A stretch of DNA of 51,777 nt from Hymenobacter coccineus (GTDB lineage: Bacteria; Bacteroidota; Bacteroidia; Cytophagales; Hymenobacteraceae): positions 1 to 51,777 of the forward strand of contig NZ_MDZA01000110.1 in assembly GCF_001816125.1 (NCBI RefSeq), written 5' to 3'. Of this stretch, positions 9,012-17,573 are shown in pieces. The position numbers and the translations under genes were made by a program. Under the pieces are notes generated by a model. It had not been told where the DNA came from. It ran no database searches and was given only the letters and a program-made list of their open reading frames with translations. The stretch's first letter is position 1. Every line of letters starts with the position of its first letter.

Positions 9012-9806
9012 ATGCGTAACGAAAACATCACCCCAGATCTTAAGGGCAAAAGAGCGTTGGTAACCGGCGGCACCAAAGGCATCGGGAAAGCCATCGCGGC
9101 GGAATTAGCCCACGCGGGGGCCAAAGTAATCGTCTCCGCTCGCAGCAAGGGCGACGAAGACGATGCCGCCCTCCATTTTATCGCCGCCGACTTGACCCAA
9201 CCCGAACAAGTGGCCAAGTTAAGCGCGGAAATCAACGCCCGTTTCGGCGGCCTTGATATTCTGATCAACAACGCGGGGGGGATTACTACCCCCGGGGGGG
9301 GCTACGGCTCGTTAACCGATGAGCACTGGGCAAGCGAGCTGCAATTAAATCTGTTGGCTTCTGTTCGCCTGGACCGGGTGCTGTTGCCAAAGATGCTCGA
9401 ACAAGGCGGCGGCGTCATCGTCCACGTCTCCTCGGTGAACGGTCGGTTGTTGTCCTTGTGGAACACGGGCTTGGCGTACGGGGTGACCAAAGCGGGGTTG
9501 AACAGCTACAGCAAATCATTGGCGCTGGAGCTGGCCAGCAAAAAGGTGCGGGTACTGACCGTATCGCCTGGCCCGACGAGGACAGCCGGATTAGAGCAAT
9601 TCATAGCGGCCCACGCCGCCAGCGCGGGCGTTTCGGTGGAAGAGGCGTACCAGCAGCTGCAAGCCCAATTCCCGCCGATTCCAATGGGCAGAATGGCTGA
9701 ACCGGAGGAAATAGCTACTTTGGTCCATTTCCTGGTTTCGCCTGCTGCCGCTTATTTGACAGGGGCAAACTACACTATTGACGGAGGAGTGGTGCCGGTC
9801 GTTTAG
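9012..9806 (+). CDS. SDR-family NAD(P)-dependent oxidoreductase
   Basis: The 264-residue protein is a complete classical short-chain dehydrogenase. It has ALVTGGTKGIGKAIAAELA (Rossmann cofactor site), LDILINNAGG, then HVSSVNG and YGVTKAGLNSYSK, giving the Ser-Tyr-Lys catalytic set, VSPGPTRT, and a C-terminal GANYTIDGGVV typical of the family. Such enzymes act as soluble tetramers on carbonyl or alcohol substrates. The substrate is not readable here. The adjacent TetR gene and shared motif suggest substrate-inducible expression. The gene ends directly against a Tn3 relic. Confidence 0.9.
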   Translation: MRNENITPDLKGKRALVTGGTKGIGKAIAAELAHAGAKVIVSARSKGDEDDAALHFIAADLTQPEQVAKLSAEINARFGGLDILINNAGGITTPGGGYGSLTDEHWASELQLNLLASVRLDRVLLPKMLEQGGGVIVHVSSVNGRLLSLWNTGLAYGVTKAGLNSYSKSLALELASKKVRVLTVSPGPTRTAGLEQFIAAHAASAGVSVEEAYQQLQAQFPPIPMGRMAEPEEIATLVHFLVSPAAAYLTGANYTIDGGVVPVV

Positions 9807-9807
9807 G

Positions 9808-10116
9808 GGCCCCTCCAGACTCGGTACAGCAAGCCATAGTCGACCGAGTGGGGCACCTCCGTTGCCAGCCGCGTGGCCACGAAGGCCACCGCTTCGGGTG
9901 GCAGCTGGCGGGCTCAGGCCTCGGGTAGAAAGCCCATCAGCAGCAACACACCTGCAGAGCTAGGCCCAGGCGGTTGGCGGCGCCGCGAAACGGCAGCAGA
10001 AAGGCGCGGTCGGCCTCTGTCAAATGGAAGTGCTGGCGGATATCGGCTTCGAGCAGACTGGCCGGCACGGTCTGGTAGCGCAGCCGCTCGGGGGTGGTGA
10101 GAAACTCCTGCGGCAT
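9808..10116 (-). pseudogene. Tn3-family transposase, N-terminal fragment
   Basis: Read from the ATG at 10116, the minus strand gives MPQEFLTTPERLRYQTVPAS and HFHLTEADRAFLLPFRGAAN, the start of the DUF4158 domain that begins many Tn3-type transposases. Near 9955 the frame shifts; LLLMGFLPEA, a stop, then LPPEAVAFVATRLATE follow in the neighbouring frame. The remaining roughly 900 residues, including the catalytic part, are absent; the fragment ends at the stop codon of the SDR gene. It is divergent from the adjacent resolvase relic, the standard Tn3 layout. Confidence 0.75.
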
Positions 10117-10225
10117 GGATTATCAAACAGGGTAGGCAAAACCACCCGCGTTTTTGGGGGCGGCAAGGCCTATTTTACACTCCAAAAAGTAGTTTTGCAA
10201 AGGAACTCCTTTTCGATAACCCCCC

Positions 10226-10840
10226 ATGCCCCTGAACCTGACCGACCAGCCCGGGCGCGTCGCCCTCTACGCCCGCGTCTCCACCCTCGACAAAGGGCTG
10301 GACCCGGAGACGCAACTGCGGCCCCTGCGGGAATACGCCCAGCACCGGGGCTTTGCCGTCATCGAAGAATACGTCTACCAGGCCTCGGGCACCAGCGAGT
10401 AACGGACCCAGTACAAACGCATGATGGCAACGGCCAAGAAACGGCAGCTCGACGCGGTGCTGGTCTGGCGCTATGACCGGTTTGCCCGCTCCACCCAGGC
10501 GCTGGTCAACGCGCTGAAGGAATTCCAGCGCCTGGGCGTGGACTTCATCTCCTACCAGGAGAACATCGACACCACCACGCCCACCAGCGGATTGATTTTC
10601 CACGTCATGGCCTCGCTTGCTCAATTACAAAGCATGCTTAGCAGCCAGCGCGTGCGCGCTGGCATGGTGCGGGCCAAGGCCCAGGGCAAGCCCGTAGCCC
10701 GTCCCCCGCTGGCCCAAACCAAGCAAGAAGTTATTGCTCAGCTTATGGGCGAAGGCTTGTCCATGAACTAAGTCAGCAAGCAGTTAGGTGTAGCCTACGG
10801 CAGGGTTTACAATTACGTCCAGAAGCTAAAGACTGCTTAG
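10226..10840 (+). pseudogene. Serine resolvase of a Tn3-type transposon, two stop codons
   Basis: The 205-codon frame reads as a serine recombinase: VALYARVSTLDKGLDPETQL with the catalytic serine of the YARVS motif, VWRYDRFARS, a long E helix, and a C-terminal HTH (VSKQLGVAYGRVYNYV). It is interrupted in frame by TAA at 10400-10402 and TAA at 10769-10771, the second just before the DNA-binding domain. Both are single-codon lesions with the frame preserved. The 110 bp between this gene and the transposase fragment (10117-10225) is where a res site would be; it contains A/T-rich short repeats but no site I can define. Confidence 0.85.
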
Positions 10841-10892
10841 CGTATAAATCCGCCCTTGTATGATTGCATTGCCTTTCAGTTAAAAGGTAGCC

Positions 10893-11035
10893 AGAAAGGA
10901 AAATGGGGACACACATCCGCCCTAACGGCAGCCTTTCGGGACTGACCGAGTTCACAAGAGTCGGTGCCCCATTTTCTGTTTTGCCTGAAGACTGCACAGT
11001 ATGGAGGGAGCTAGGCTCGCCCCAGTATCCCGTAT
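10893..11035 (+). other. Structured leader of the IS110 element (candidate bridge RNA)
   Basis: The 260 bp in front of the intact IS110 transposase has no ORF but is rich in complementary segments. AAAATGGGG at 10900-10908 pairs with CCCCATTTT at 10967-10975, enclosing smaller stems. A second stem is formed by GGGAGC and GCTCGCCC at about 11006-11022. In the IS110 group a structured non-coding RNA from the left end guides target and donor choice. Position and structure fit, but I have not folded it or found the guide loops. Confidence 0.35.
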
Positions 11036-11101
11036 TTGTACAAGGAGAGTTACGGTAAAAACCTGACTGGCTGAGCTATTTCTCACTTTTTACCCTTGTG
11101 T

Positions 11102-12163
11102 ATGGCTTCTGCGCGTTCGTCTACAGCTCCCCTCAAATACGTGGTGGGAATTGACATTGCCAAAGACACCTTTGTGGCCTGTTTCGGCCGTATCGACACC
11201 AGCCAGCACTTAGCCTTCGGCAAAGAAACCACCTTTGCCAACACCCCGGCGGGCTTTGCCGCCCTGCTGGTCTGGGCCGCCAAGCAGCAGGTGGTTGCCG
11301 CGCCACAGTGGTTCGTCGTGGAGGCGACGGGCGTGTATTACGAAGAGCTGGCCTACTTTTTAGCTGATAATACCTTTGCCCTAAGCGTCTTGCTGCCCAA
11401 CAAAGTCAAGCATTTCGCCCAGAGCACCGAGCAGAAGAGCAAAACGGACCAACTGGATGCCCGCCTGCTTTGCCGGCTGGGCTTAGAGCGGGCCTTGCCG
11501 GCCTGGCAGCCCCCCACGCCCGCCCTGCGGCAGCTGCGCGCCCTCTCCCGCGAACGGCAGAGCCTTACCCAGCAAGCCGCCCGGCTCAAAACGCAACGTC
11601 ATGCCTACCAGCATAGTTATCAACCGGATACGCGCACCCTGGACCGGTTGGCGGTTCGCATACAACTACTTGACCAACAACTAAAAGCGGTGGACCAGGA
11701 TTTAGCTGCGCTACTGGAGACCGAACCGGAACTGGCCCGTAAGTTGGCCCACCTGACCAGTGTGCCGGGTATCGGGCGCACGACAGCTATCGTGGTGGTC
11801 GCCGAAACCAGCGGTTTCGGGTTGATGGAAAACGAACGGCAACTCGCCTCCTACGCCGGGCTGGATGTAGTGCAGCGGCAAAGTGGCCTCTCGGCGGGGG
11901 CCACGCGCATCTCCCGTCGCGGCAACGTGCGCTTGCGAACCGCCCTCTATTTACCTGCTGTCAGCAGCTTACGCTTCAATCCGCAGCAAATAGCCTTTTA
12001 TGCCCGGCTACGCGCACGCCAGTCCAGCGGCAAGCCCGGCGTCATTGCCGTCATGCGTAAACTGCTGTTGCTCTGCTACTGCCTGTGGAAAAACGACTGC
12101 GCCTATGATCCGCACTACCATCCGGCCCGTTGCCTGGAAAAAGAAGTAGCCCCGACCAGTTAA
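11102..12163 (+). CDS. IS110-family transposase, apparently intact
   Basis: The 353-residue product (ATG at 11102; a TTG six bases upstream is less likely) contains the full DEDD set: VVGIDIAKDTF, VVEATGVYYEELAYFL and KSKTDQLDARLL. A coiled segment follows, then the C-terminal Transposase_20 part with LTSVPGIGRTTAIVVVAETS and ENERQLASYAGLDVV, and a serine-containing RISRRGNVRLRTALYLPAV. Nothing is obviously broken. Members excise and insert without inverted repeats, using a RuvC-like domain plus a serine. It lies just after a dead Tn3 resolvase and before a convergent SDR gene. The upstream spacer may encode its guide RNA. Confidence 0.9.
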   Translation: MASARSSTAPLKYVVGIDIAKDTFVACFGRIDTSQHLAFGKETTFANTPAGFAALLVWAAKQQVVAAPQWFVVEATGVYYEELAYFLADNTFALSVLLPNKVKHFAQSTEQKSKTDQLDARLLCRLGLERALPAWQPPTPALRQLRALSRERQSLTQQAARLKTQRHAYQHSYQPDTRTLDRLAVRIQLLDQQLKAVDQDLAALLETEPELARKLAHLTSVPGIGRTTAIVVVAETSGFGLMENERQLASYAGLDVVQRQSGLSAGATRISRRGNVRLRTALYLPAVSSLRFNPQQIAFYARLRARQSSGKPGVIAVMRKLLLLCYCLWKNDCAYDPHYHPARCLEKEVAPTS

Positions 12164-12301
12164 CCGGCCGAGGCTACACAGGATGGACCCGAGGGCCCTC
12201 CTTAAAGGTGACTAAAGATAAAAAAACTTGCCTAATTCCTTGCTTTTTATCACAGTATCTTTTGGCAGTAGGCCGCTTGGAAGACCTGGGGATACAGGCA
12301 A

Positions 12302-12348
12302 CAACTCGTACGCCTGCTGCTATGTGGTAGCAGCAGGCGTACGAGTTG
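12302..12348. terminator. Long perfect hairpin between convergent genes
   Basis: Arms 12302-12322 and 12328-12348 are perfectly complementary over 21 bases, with a five-base loop (TGTGG). The hairpin sits 14 bases beyond the stop codon of the minus-strand SDR gene and 140 bases after the IS110 gene, so it most likely acts as a terminator, mainly for the minus-strand operon. There is no strong T run on either side. Confidence 0.65.
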
Positions 12349-12362
12349 TGCCTCAGGGTAGC

Positions 12363-13124
12363 TTACAGATGCTGTCCCCCAGATACTTCCAGCCGCTGGC
12401 CTGTAATCCAGCGGGCCTCGTCCGAGCAGAGGAAGGCCACGACACCCCCGATGTCGCCGGGCAAGCCTACCCGGCCCAGAGCCGTACCGGCAGCCACGTA
12501 GGCGTTTACGTCCGCGTTGTCGCGCACGATGCCCCCGCCGAAGTCGGTTTCGATGGCGCCGGGGGCTACCGTATTGACGGTAATGCCCCGCTGGCCCAGC
12601 TCGGTTGCCTGGTAACGGGTCAGCACTTCGAGGCCACCCTTCATAGCGGCGTAGGCCGCGTAGCCCGGCGCATTAAAGCGGGCCAGGCCGGTGGAGATAT
12701 TCACGATGCGCCCGCCATCGGCGAGCAGCGGCAGCGCTTGCTGGGTTAGCAGGAAGGGGCCCTTCAGATGGATGGCGTACAGTTCGTCGAGCTGGGCTTC
12801 CGTGGTCGTGGCAAACGGGGCGTAGATACCGATACCCGCGTTGTTGAGAAGAATATGAAGCTGGTCGGCCTGAAACGTAGCGCGCAGCGTTGCCCGGACT
12901 TGCGTTAAGAAGGCCTCGAAGCCGGCGGCCTCCGCGACGTTGAGCGGGAGCGCGGCAGCCCGGCGACCCAGGCCCTTAATTTCGGCTACGACCGCCTCGG
13001 CTTCCACTTGCTTGGTCAGGTAGGTGAGGATGATGTCGGTGCCTTCGCAGGCCAAGCTCAGGGCCATGTCTTTGCCGAGGCCCCGGCTGCCGCCGGTTAC
13101 CAACGCTATTTTGGGAGTGCTCAT
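12363..13124 (-). CDS. SDR-family oxidoreductase
   Basis: From the ATG at 13124 (MSTPKIALVTGGSRGLGKDM) the protein has 253 residues. A longer open frame upstream adds low-complexity sequence before the Rossmann motif and was rejected. Key parts are TGGSRGLG (cofactor), LHILLNNAG, NISTGLARF with the catalytic serine region, and NTVAPGAIETDF. The position of the catalytic tyrosine is read as Y-A-A-Y-A-A-M-K, so YxxxK is present. The C-terminus ITGQRLEVSGG is typical. It is the last gene of a minus-strand cluster that starts with an AraC regulator and is followed by a 21-bp hairpin. Confidence 0.9.
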   Translation of the reverse strand: MSTPKIALVTGGSRGLGKDMALSLACEGTDIILTYLTKQVEAEAVVAEIKGLGRRAAALPLNVAEAAGFEAFLTQVRATLRATFQADQLHILLNNAGIGIYAPFATTTEAQLDELYAIHLKGPFLLTQQALPLLADGGRIVNISTGLARFNAPGYAAYAAMKGGLEVLTRYQATELGQRGITVNTVAPGAIETDFGGGIVRDNADVNAYVAAGTALGRVGLPGDIGGVVAFLCSDEARWITGQRLEVSGGQHL

Positions 13125-13240
13125 TGGAGATTGGGGTGGGGTAAAAGGCTGCCAGCGCGTACCTGCCCAGCGCCGGTACCGCGGAGGAAGCGGGTAAAAA
13201 AGAATGTGGGCGTAGGTCGGGTTGCCGGCCCGCCGGGGCC

Positions 13241-13588
13241 TTACCTGGCCAGGGGGTGCTTCAGCCAAATCAGGGCCAGCGGCAGCAGCAGAAAGGGCAT
13301 TTCCACCAGCGCCGTCGGGAGGTTGCCGGCCCGCAGGGCGTAGGCGATGAGCAGCAGAATGGTGGCGGCGTTGAGCAGGTTACCGGCAAAAAACGTGGCT
13401 GGGAAGAACACCAGCCCCGCCACTAGCAGATTCAGCCAACTCAGGCCGACCAGGATGGGTGGCGCAATGCCTAACCCGCCCAGTATTTTTTCCGCCGCCG
13501 GACTGACGTGGCCGGTTACGCCCGCCCACCCATGCCGGGCCGTGAGGCCGATGGAAGCCAGGAGCAACAGGCCACTGATAATTTTCAT
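13241..13588 (-). CDS. Small integral membrane protein
   Basis: The 115-residue product from the ATG at 13588 has four hydrophobic stretches: IISGLLLLASIGLTA, ILVGLSWLNLLVAGLVFFPA, LLNAATILLLIAYAL and FLLLPLALIWL. A longer frame overlapping the upstream hydrolase was not used. I do not recognise a family with certainty; the layout recalls small DoxX- or DUF-type membrane proteins. It lies between a hydrolase and an SDR gene in the same direction, so it is probably co-transcribed. Confidence 0.65.
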   Translation of the reverse strand: MKIISGLLLLASIGLTARHGWAGVTGHVSPAAEKILGGLGIAPPILVGLSWLNLLVAGLVFFPATFFAGNLLNAATILLLIAYALRAGNLPTALVEMPFLLLPLALIWLKHPLAR

Positions 13589-13649
13589 GCTATTGATTAG
13601 TAGGAAGTTATAATTTATGCGCCGTATCCTCGGTGGCAGTAGGTGCGGC

Positions 13650-14660
13650 CTACGGCTGCGGCTGGAAAAACTGGCGTAGCTGCTCCGCCACAACGGTAGG
13701 CTGGCCGCCGAGGTCGGCGTTCCATGGGCCGGCGTGGTCGAGGCCGGGCAGCTCGACCCGGCGGGCGTGGGGCAGAGTAGTGGCCAGTGTGGCCAGGGCC
13801 TTTTTCAGGTAAGCCGGGCTTTTAGAGCCCCCCAGCAGCAGGATGGGCTGCTCGACCGAGCGGTACGACTGCACGGCTCCCCCCCGGTCCAGCACCACCT
13901 GAAAGTCGTATCGGGTCGAGGAAATCAGCGTCGGAATCGGGGCGTACTGGCCGGGGGTTTTCCTGGCCTCGGCCTTCAGGAACGCCGACGTGAGGGGCAG
14001 CAGCGCGAAGCGGGGCAGCACGTTAAAAATCGGGGGGCCTACCCGGGTGGTGCGAAAGATGCTGACCAGGGCCGCGTTGAGCTGGCCGGCCGCGATTTCC
14101 TGGTTGAGACGCGCAATATTTTTCACGGGCACCCCATCCACATAAAACGGCGGCTCGTAGAGCACCGTTTGGTGAATGGCCGGCAGCACCCGCGTGGCTT
14201 CCAGGGCAATGATGGCCCCCGAGCTAAGCCCGAAAAGCCAGTGCGTTCCGGTTTTCTCCACCACGCTTTGCACGTCTTCCACGTCCCGCGCGACGGTGTG
14301 GTCGGCAGTAAACGGCCGCGGACTCATCCCCCGGCCCCGGCGGTCGGGCAAGTACACCGTAAAATAGGGGGCTATTGCCCGCGCCAGCTGGTCGTAGTTG
14401 GTGGCGATGCCCATCGCGCCCTGCACGATAAGCAGCCCCGGCCCCTGGCCGTAAATGCGGTAGCCGATTTTAGTCCCGTCTTTCGACGCAACCGAGTCCA
14501 CGCGAAAGGCGGGGTCGGCCACGAGCGCGGGCTGGCCAGGCGCACCGGCGCGGGCAATTTCTGAGGGGTGCATGGGGATTGGCCGGAGGCTGGCTGCGTG
14601 AGCCTGGGGCAGGCTGAAGCAAGCTAGTGCAGTGACTAGCAGATTTTTAAACAATCGCAT
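13650..14660 (-). CDS. Secreted or periplasmic alpha/beta hydrolase
   Basis: The 336-residue protein begins with a signal peptide (LFKNLLVTALACFSLPQAHA) and then a typical alpha/beta hydrolase fold. It has GYRIYGQGPGLLIVQGAMG around the oxyanion hole, the YLPDRRGRGMS turn, the nucleophile elbow GLSSG, and a late LDHAGP carrying the catalytic histidine. Family members hydrolyse esters, lactones or similar bonds; the substrate is unknown. It is the third gene of the AraC-led minus-strand cluster, 33 bases after the SDR gene. Confidence 0.85.
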   Translation of the reverse strand: MRLFKNLLVTALACFSLPQAHAASLRPIPMHPSEIARAGAPGQPALVADPAFRVDSVASKDGTKIGYRIYGQGPGLLIVQGAMGIATNYDQLARAIAPYFTVYLPDRRGRGMSPRPFTADHTVARDVEDVQSVVEKTGTHWLFGLSSGAIIALEATRVLPAIHQTVLYEPPFYVDGVPVKNIARLNQEIAAGQLNAALVSIFRTTRVGPPIFNVLPRFALLPLTSAFLKAEARKTPGQYAPIPTLISSTRYDFQVVLDRGGAVQSYRSVEQPILLLGGSKSPAYLKKALATLATTLPHARRVELPGLDHAGPWNADLGGQPTVVAEQLRQFFQPQP

Positions 14661-14693
14661 ATAGAAAACTGAAAGGGACGCTACTTGCCCGGC

Positions 14694-15491
14694 CTAGCGG
14701 GTAGTCGGGGCAGGGGGGCGGAGCCGGGCCAGCGACTCGGCTACCCCCTTGCTGAGCTGCCGCAGTAGCAGGCCGGGGGCCAGGCGGCTTAGGTAACGCA
14801 GGGCCGTGGCGATGCCGGGGTATACCTCCTCCTTATCCCGCTGCATGGCCCGCAGGGCTTGGGCAATCAGCGGGCGCGGGTCCATCAAATCCTTTTCCCG
14901 CACATCGCCCACAAAGGCGTCGTTGAGCGGCGTTTTAGCCCCCGGCGCGATGAGTTCGAACACCCGCACGCGGGTGCCTTGCAGCTGCACCCGCAGGGCC
15001 TTGGTGTAGGAGCGCAGCCCGGCCTTGGTGGCCCCGTACACCGGAGCCAGGGGGTAGGGCACGAGGGCCAGCCCGGAGGTGACGTTGAGGACGGCGGCCG
15101 TGGGCTGGGCCAGCAGGTGCGGCAAAAACTGCTGCACCATCCGAATCGGCCCCGCCAGGTTCGTGTCCAGTTCCCGTGTCACGTCGTGCAGGTTCCGCGT
15201 GGGGTCTTGCAGGTTGAGCTTGCGCATTTCGCCCGCGTTGTTAAGCAGGATACTCAAGGCCGGAAACTGGGTCGTTACCTGCTCGTAGAGCTGCCCGATG
15301 GCGGCTGGGTCGCTCACATCGCTTTGGAAGGTGTGGACCTGCGGCAGCTCGCGCTGCACTTGGGCGAGCTTGGCCGCGTCGCGGCCCGTCACGAGGACCG
15401 TGTTGCCTAGGGCTACTAGCTGGCGGGCAAACTCCAGGCCCAGCCCGCTGGTGCCGCCGGTGAGCAGAATGGTGCGCTGATGCAACTTCAT
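14694..15491 (-). CDS. SDR-family oxidoreductase, DltE-like
   Basis: The 265-residue protein has TILLTGGTSGLGLEFARQL, LSILLNNAGEMRKLNL, LNVTSGLALVPYPLAPVYGA with the catalytic Ser and Tyr, TKAGLRSYTKAL and ELIAPGAKTPL. This matches the branch of short-chain dehydrogenases annotated DltE-like. The C-terminal 40 residues are arginine- and leucine-rich and may pack against a membrane, an inference only. The start codon is preceded, six bases upstream, by a run of 13 C on the coding strand where a ribosome-binding site would be. Confidence 0.88.
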   Translation of the reverse strand: MKLHQRTILLTGGTSGLGLEFARQLVALGNTVLVTGRDAAKLAQVQRELPQVHTFQSDVSDPAAIGQLYEQVTTQFPALSILLNNAGEMRKLNLQDPTRNLHDVTRELDTNLAGPIRMVQQFLPHLLAQPTAAVLNVTSGLALVPYPLAPVYGATKAGLRSYTKALRVQLQGTRVRVFELIAPGAKTPLNDAFVGDVREKDLMDPRPLIAQALRAMQRDKEEVYPGIATALRYLSRLAPGLLLRQLSKGVAESLARLRPPAPTTR

Positions 15492-15497
15492 GACGTT

Positions 15498-15510
15498 GGG
15501 GGGGGGGGGG
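15498..15510. repeat. Poly-G/C homopolymer of 13
   Basis: Thirteen consecutive G on the plus strand (C on the coding strand of the SDR gene) lie 7-19 bases upstream of that gene's ATG. Tracts of this length are prone to slipped-strand changes, and here the tract sits in the leader between promoter and start. Confidence 0.8.
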
Positions 15511-15608
15511 ATGAATGACTATACAAATGTCCCCCACGCCCCTACCACCGCGTTTGCGGCAGCCAATCCGTTTGTTGCGAAATTCAAATCCGCCCCCGCT
15601 TTCCCGTC

Positions 15609-16538
15609 CTAGCTCCGGAACGCGCCGGGCGAAACGGCTGTCTGGCGCTTGAAGAAGTTAGAGAAGTGCGCCACCTCGGCAAAGCCCAGGCTGTCGGAAA
15701 TCTCCGAGATGTTCCAGCTCGTTTGCTTGAGCAGCAGCTTGGCTTCCTGAATAACGCGCCCACCAATCAGCTCGGTGGTGGTGCGGCCGGTGTTCTCCTT
15801 GAGCACCTTGTTGAGGTGGTTGACGTGCACGGCCAGCCGATCGGCATAGTCCTTGGCCGTGCGCAATTGCAGCTTCTGCTGGGGCGTTTCGATGGGAAAC
15901 TGCCGCTCCAGCAGCTCCACGAACAAGGACGTAACGCGCGCCGAGGCCGAGTGCGCCGGGTAGAGCGCCGTGGCCGGCTGCAGCCGCTGGCCCCAGTGAA
16001 TCAGTTCCAGCACGTAGGTGCGCAGCAGGTCGTACTTATAAACGTAGGCCGAGGTAATCTCGCGGGCCATCTTCCGAAAAATGGCGTTGATTTCGGCGTA
16101 TTCCGCGTCTGTGATAGCGAAGACGGGGTAGCCGCCCGGCTGAAAGAGGGGCAGCTCATCCAGCCGCACGCCGCTCTTGGCGGGCAGCAGAAACTCGTCG
16201 GTAAACACGCAGAAGTACCCGTCCTGCTCCCGGTCTTCGGGCAGCCAGTGGTAGGGCACCCTGGGCGTGGCGAAGAGCAAGGCGTTCTGCTCGATTTCGA
16301 TGACTTTATCGGCGTATTCTGCCCGGCTACGGCCCCGGATGAGGCTGATTTTGTAGTACGCCCGCCGGTCGTAGGGCATGGGCGGCCGCTCGCGGTGGTG
16401 CCGAAAGAGGTCGGCCACGTTAAAGACGTTGAAGTGCCCGATTTCCGGCTGAATGTCGGGCGGCAGCAACGCGCTCAGCTCCGTGTCGGCCGCCGTAGCC
16501 AACTGCTGGTAGAGGTCAGGGATGGAGATGGCTTTCAT
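15609..16538 (-). CDS. AraC-family transcriptional regulator
   Basis: The 309-residue product from the ATG at 16538 has an N-terminal sensing domain (VIEIEQNALLFATPRVPYHW) and a C-terminal AraC DNA-binding domain: YADRLAVHVNHLNKVLKENT, then ISEISDSLGFAEVAHFSNFF and TAVSPGAFR. This is the arrangement common in Bacteroidota AraC regulators that control adjacent oxidoreductases. It is followed by the SDR-hydrolase-membrane-SDR genes in the same direction. The 117-bp gap to the SDR gene is large enough for a separate regulated promoter. Confidence 0.88.
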   Translation of the reverse strand: MKAISIPDLYQQLATAADTELSALLPPDIQPEIGHFNVFNVADLFRHHRERPPMPYDRRAYYKISLIRGRSRAEYADKVIEIEQNALLFATPRVPYHWLPEDREQDGYFCVFTDEFLLPAKSGVRLDELPLFQPGGYPVFAITDAEYAEINAIFRKMAREITSAYVYKYDLLRTYVLELIHWGQRLQPATALYPAHSASARVTSLFVELLERQFPIETPQQKLQLRTAKDYADRLAVHVNHLNKVLKENTGRTTTELIGGRVIQEAKLLLKQTSWNISEISDSLGFAEVAHFSNFFKRQTAVSPGAFRS

Positions 16539-16559
16539 GGGCCTGGAAGTTGCGAAATC

Positions 16560-16567
16560 CAAAGGTA
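16560..16567 (-). promoter_or_regulatory. -7 promoter box of the AraC gene
   Basis: On the minus strand the sequence reads TACCTTTG, matching TAnnTTTG, about 22 bases before the ATG at 16538. No clear TTTG -33 element at the usual spacing was seen. Confidence 0.55.
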
Positions 16568-16704
16568 AGCCTCCATCGACGGACGGTAAAAGGAGGGTTG
16601 CATCTTAAATGTTGCTCGCCTTTAGAGGTTTTTTACATTTTTAAACAGTCTACTTAAGAGCCCCGCTACCTCCCAGGCAATTTTTGCCCTGTCATTTTTG
16701 ATTT

Positions 16705-17571
16705 TTAGTCCCACTGCCGCACGAAGTCTCGCAGGCTTGTCTCCGTGCGCGCCTCCGGCGTGCGCGGCGTGGCATACGCCCCAGTGGGGTCGCCCAGCGC
16801 CCGAAACAGCGCCAGCAACTCGTCCTGCGCGTGGGGCGAAGCGCCGAACGCGGCCAGGCCCTGACGTACCTCGGCTTCGGTTTGACGCTGGTAGCGCACC
16901 GGCCGGCCCAACACCTCGGCGATAATGGACGCGCACGCGGGCAGCGTGAGGCTGGCTGGCCCCATGAGGTTGCGGGTCCACTGCCCGGCCCAGGTGGGGT
17001 GCAGCAGGTAGTGCGCGGCGGCAGCGGCAATGTCGGCGGCGCTCACCCAGGGAAGGGCGTGGTCCTCGGCGTAGGGGTAGGCGATGACGCCCTGGGTCCG
17101 AATGGATTGGGCCTGCAGCAGCAGGTTTTCCATGAAGTAGCCCGGCCGTAGGGCGACCACATGGGCCCCAGTGTCGTTGAACTGCCGCTCGGTGTCGCCG
17201 ATGTACGACACCGTGCTCAGGCCGGGCGCCATGCCCGCCCCCAGGCTCGATACCAGCACGACGCGCGCAATGCTGTTGGCGCGCACGGCGGTGGCCCCGG
17301 CCGCGCCGATGGCCTGGTACCACTGCGGCCAGTCGGGCGCGCCCAGGTTGGGCGGCACCAGCCAGAACAGGGCATCGGCTCCTTGGGCGGCGGCGGTGAC
17401 GGCGGCCGTATCCGTCAGGTCAACCGGGACTACCTGGGCGCGGGCCGCCAGGGCGGGGGAGATTTTGGCGGGGGCGCGTACCAGCAATACGGCCTCGGCC
17501 CCGGCCTGCACGACGTGCTCGGCCACGCGGTGGCCGATATTGCCGGCCGCCGCTCCAATGATAATCCGCAT
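16705..17571 (-). CDS. NmrA-like NAD(P)-binding protein
   Basis: The 288-residue protein begins MRIIIGAAAGNIGHRVAEHV, a GxxGxxG Rossmann motif of atypical (extended) SDR type. It continues with VPVDLTDTAAVTAAAQGADA, LVSSLGAGM, LRPGYFMENLL and a C-terminal domain with LPWVSAADIAAAAAHYL, all typical of NmrA-like or NAD(P)H-quinone oxidoreductase-type proteins such as QorB. Such proteins sense or use NAD(P)H. It follows the NTF2-like gene by two bases, so the two are co-transcribed, opposite an HxlR regulator. Confidence 0.87.
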   Translation of the reverse strand: MRIIIGAAAGNIGHRVAEHVVQAGAEAVLLVRAPAKISPALAARAQVVPVDLTDTAAVTAAAQGADALFWLVPPNLGAPDWPQWYQAIGAAGATAVRANSIARVVLVSSLGAGMAPGLSTVSYIGDTERQFNDTGAHVVALRPGYFMENLLLQAQSIRTQGVIAYPYAEDHALPWVSAADIAAAAAHYLLHPTWAGQWTRNLMGPASLTLPACASIIAEVLGRPVRYQRQTEAEVRQGLAAFGASPHAQDELLALFRALGDPTGAYATPRTPEARTETSLRDFVRQWD

Positions 17572-17573
17572 GG

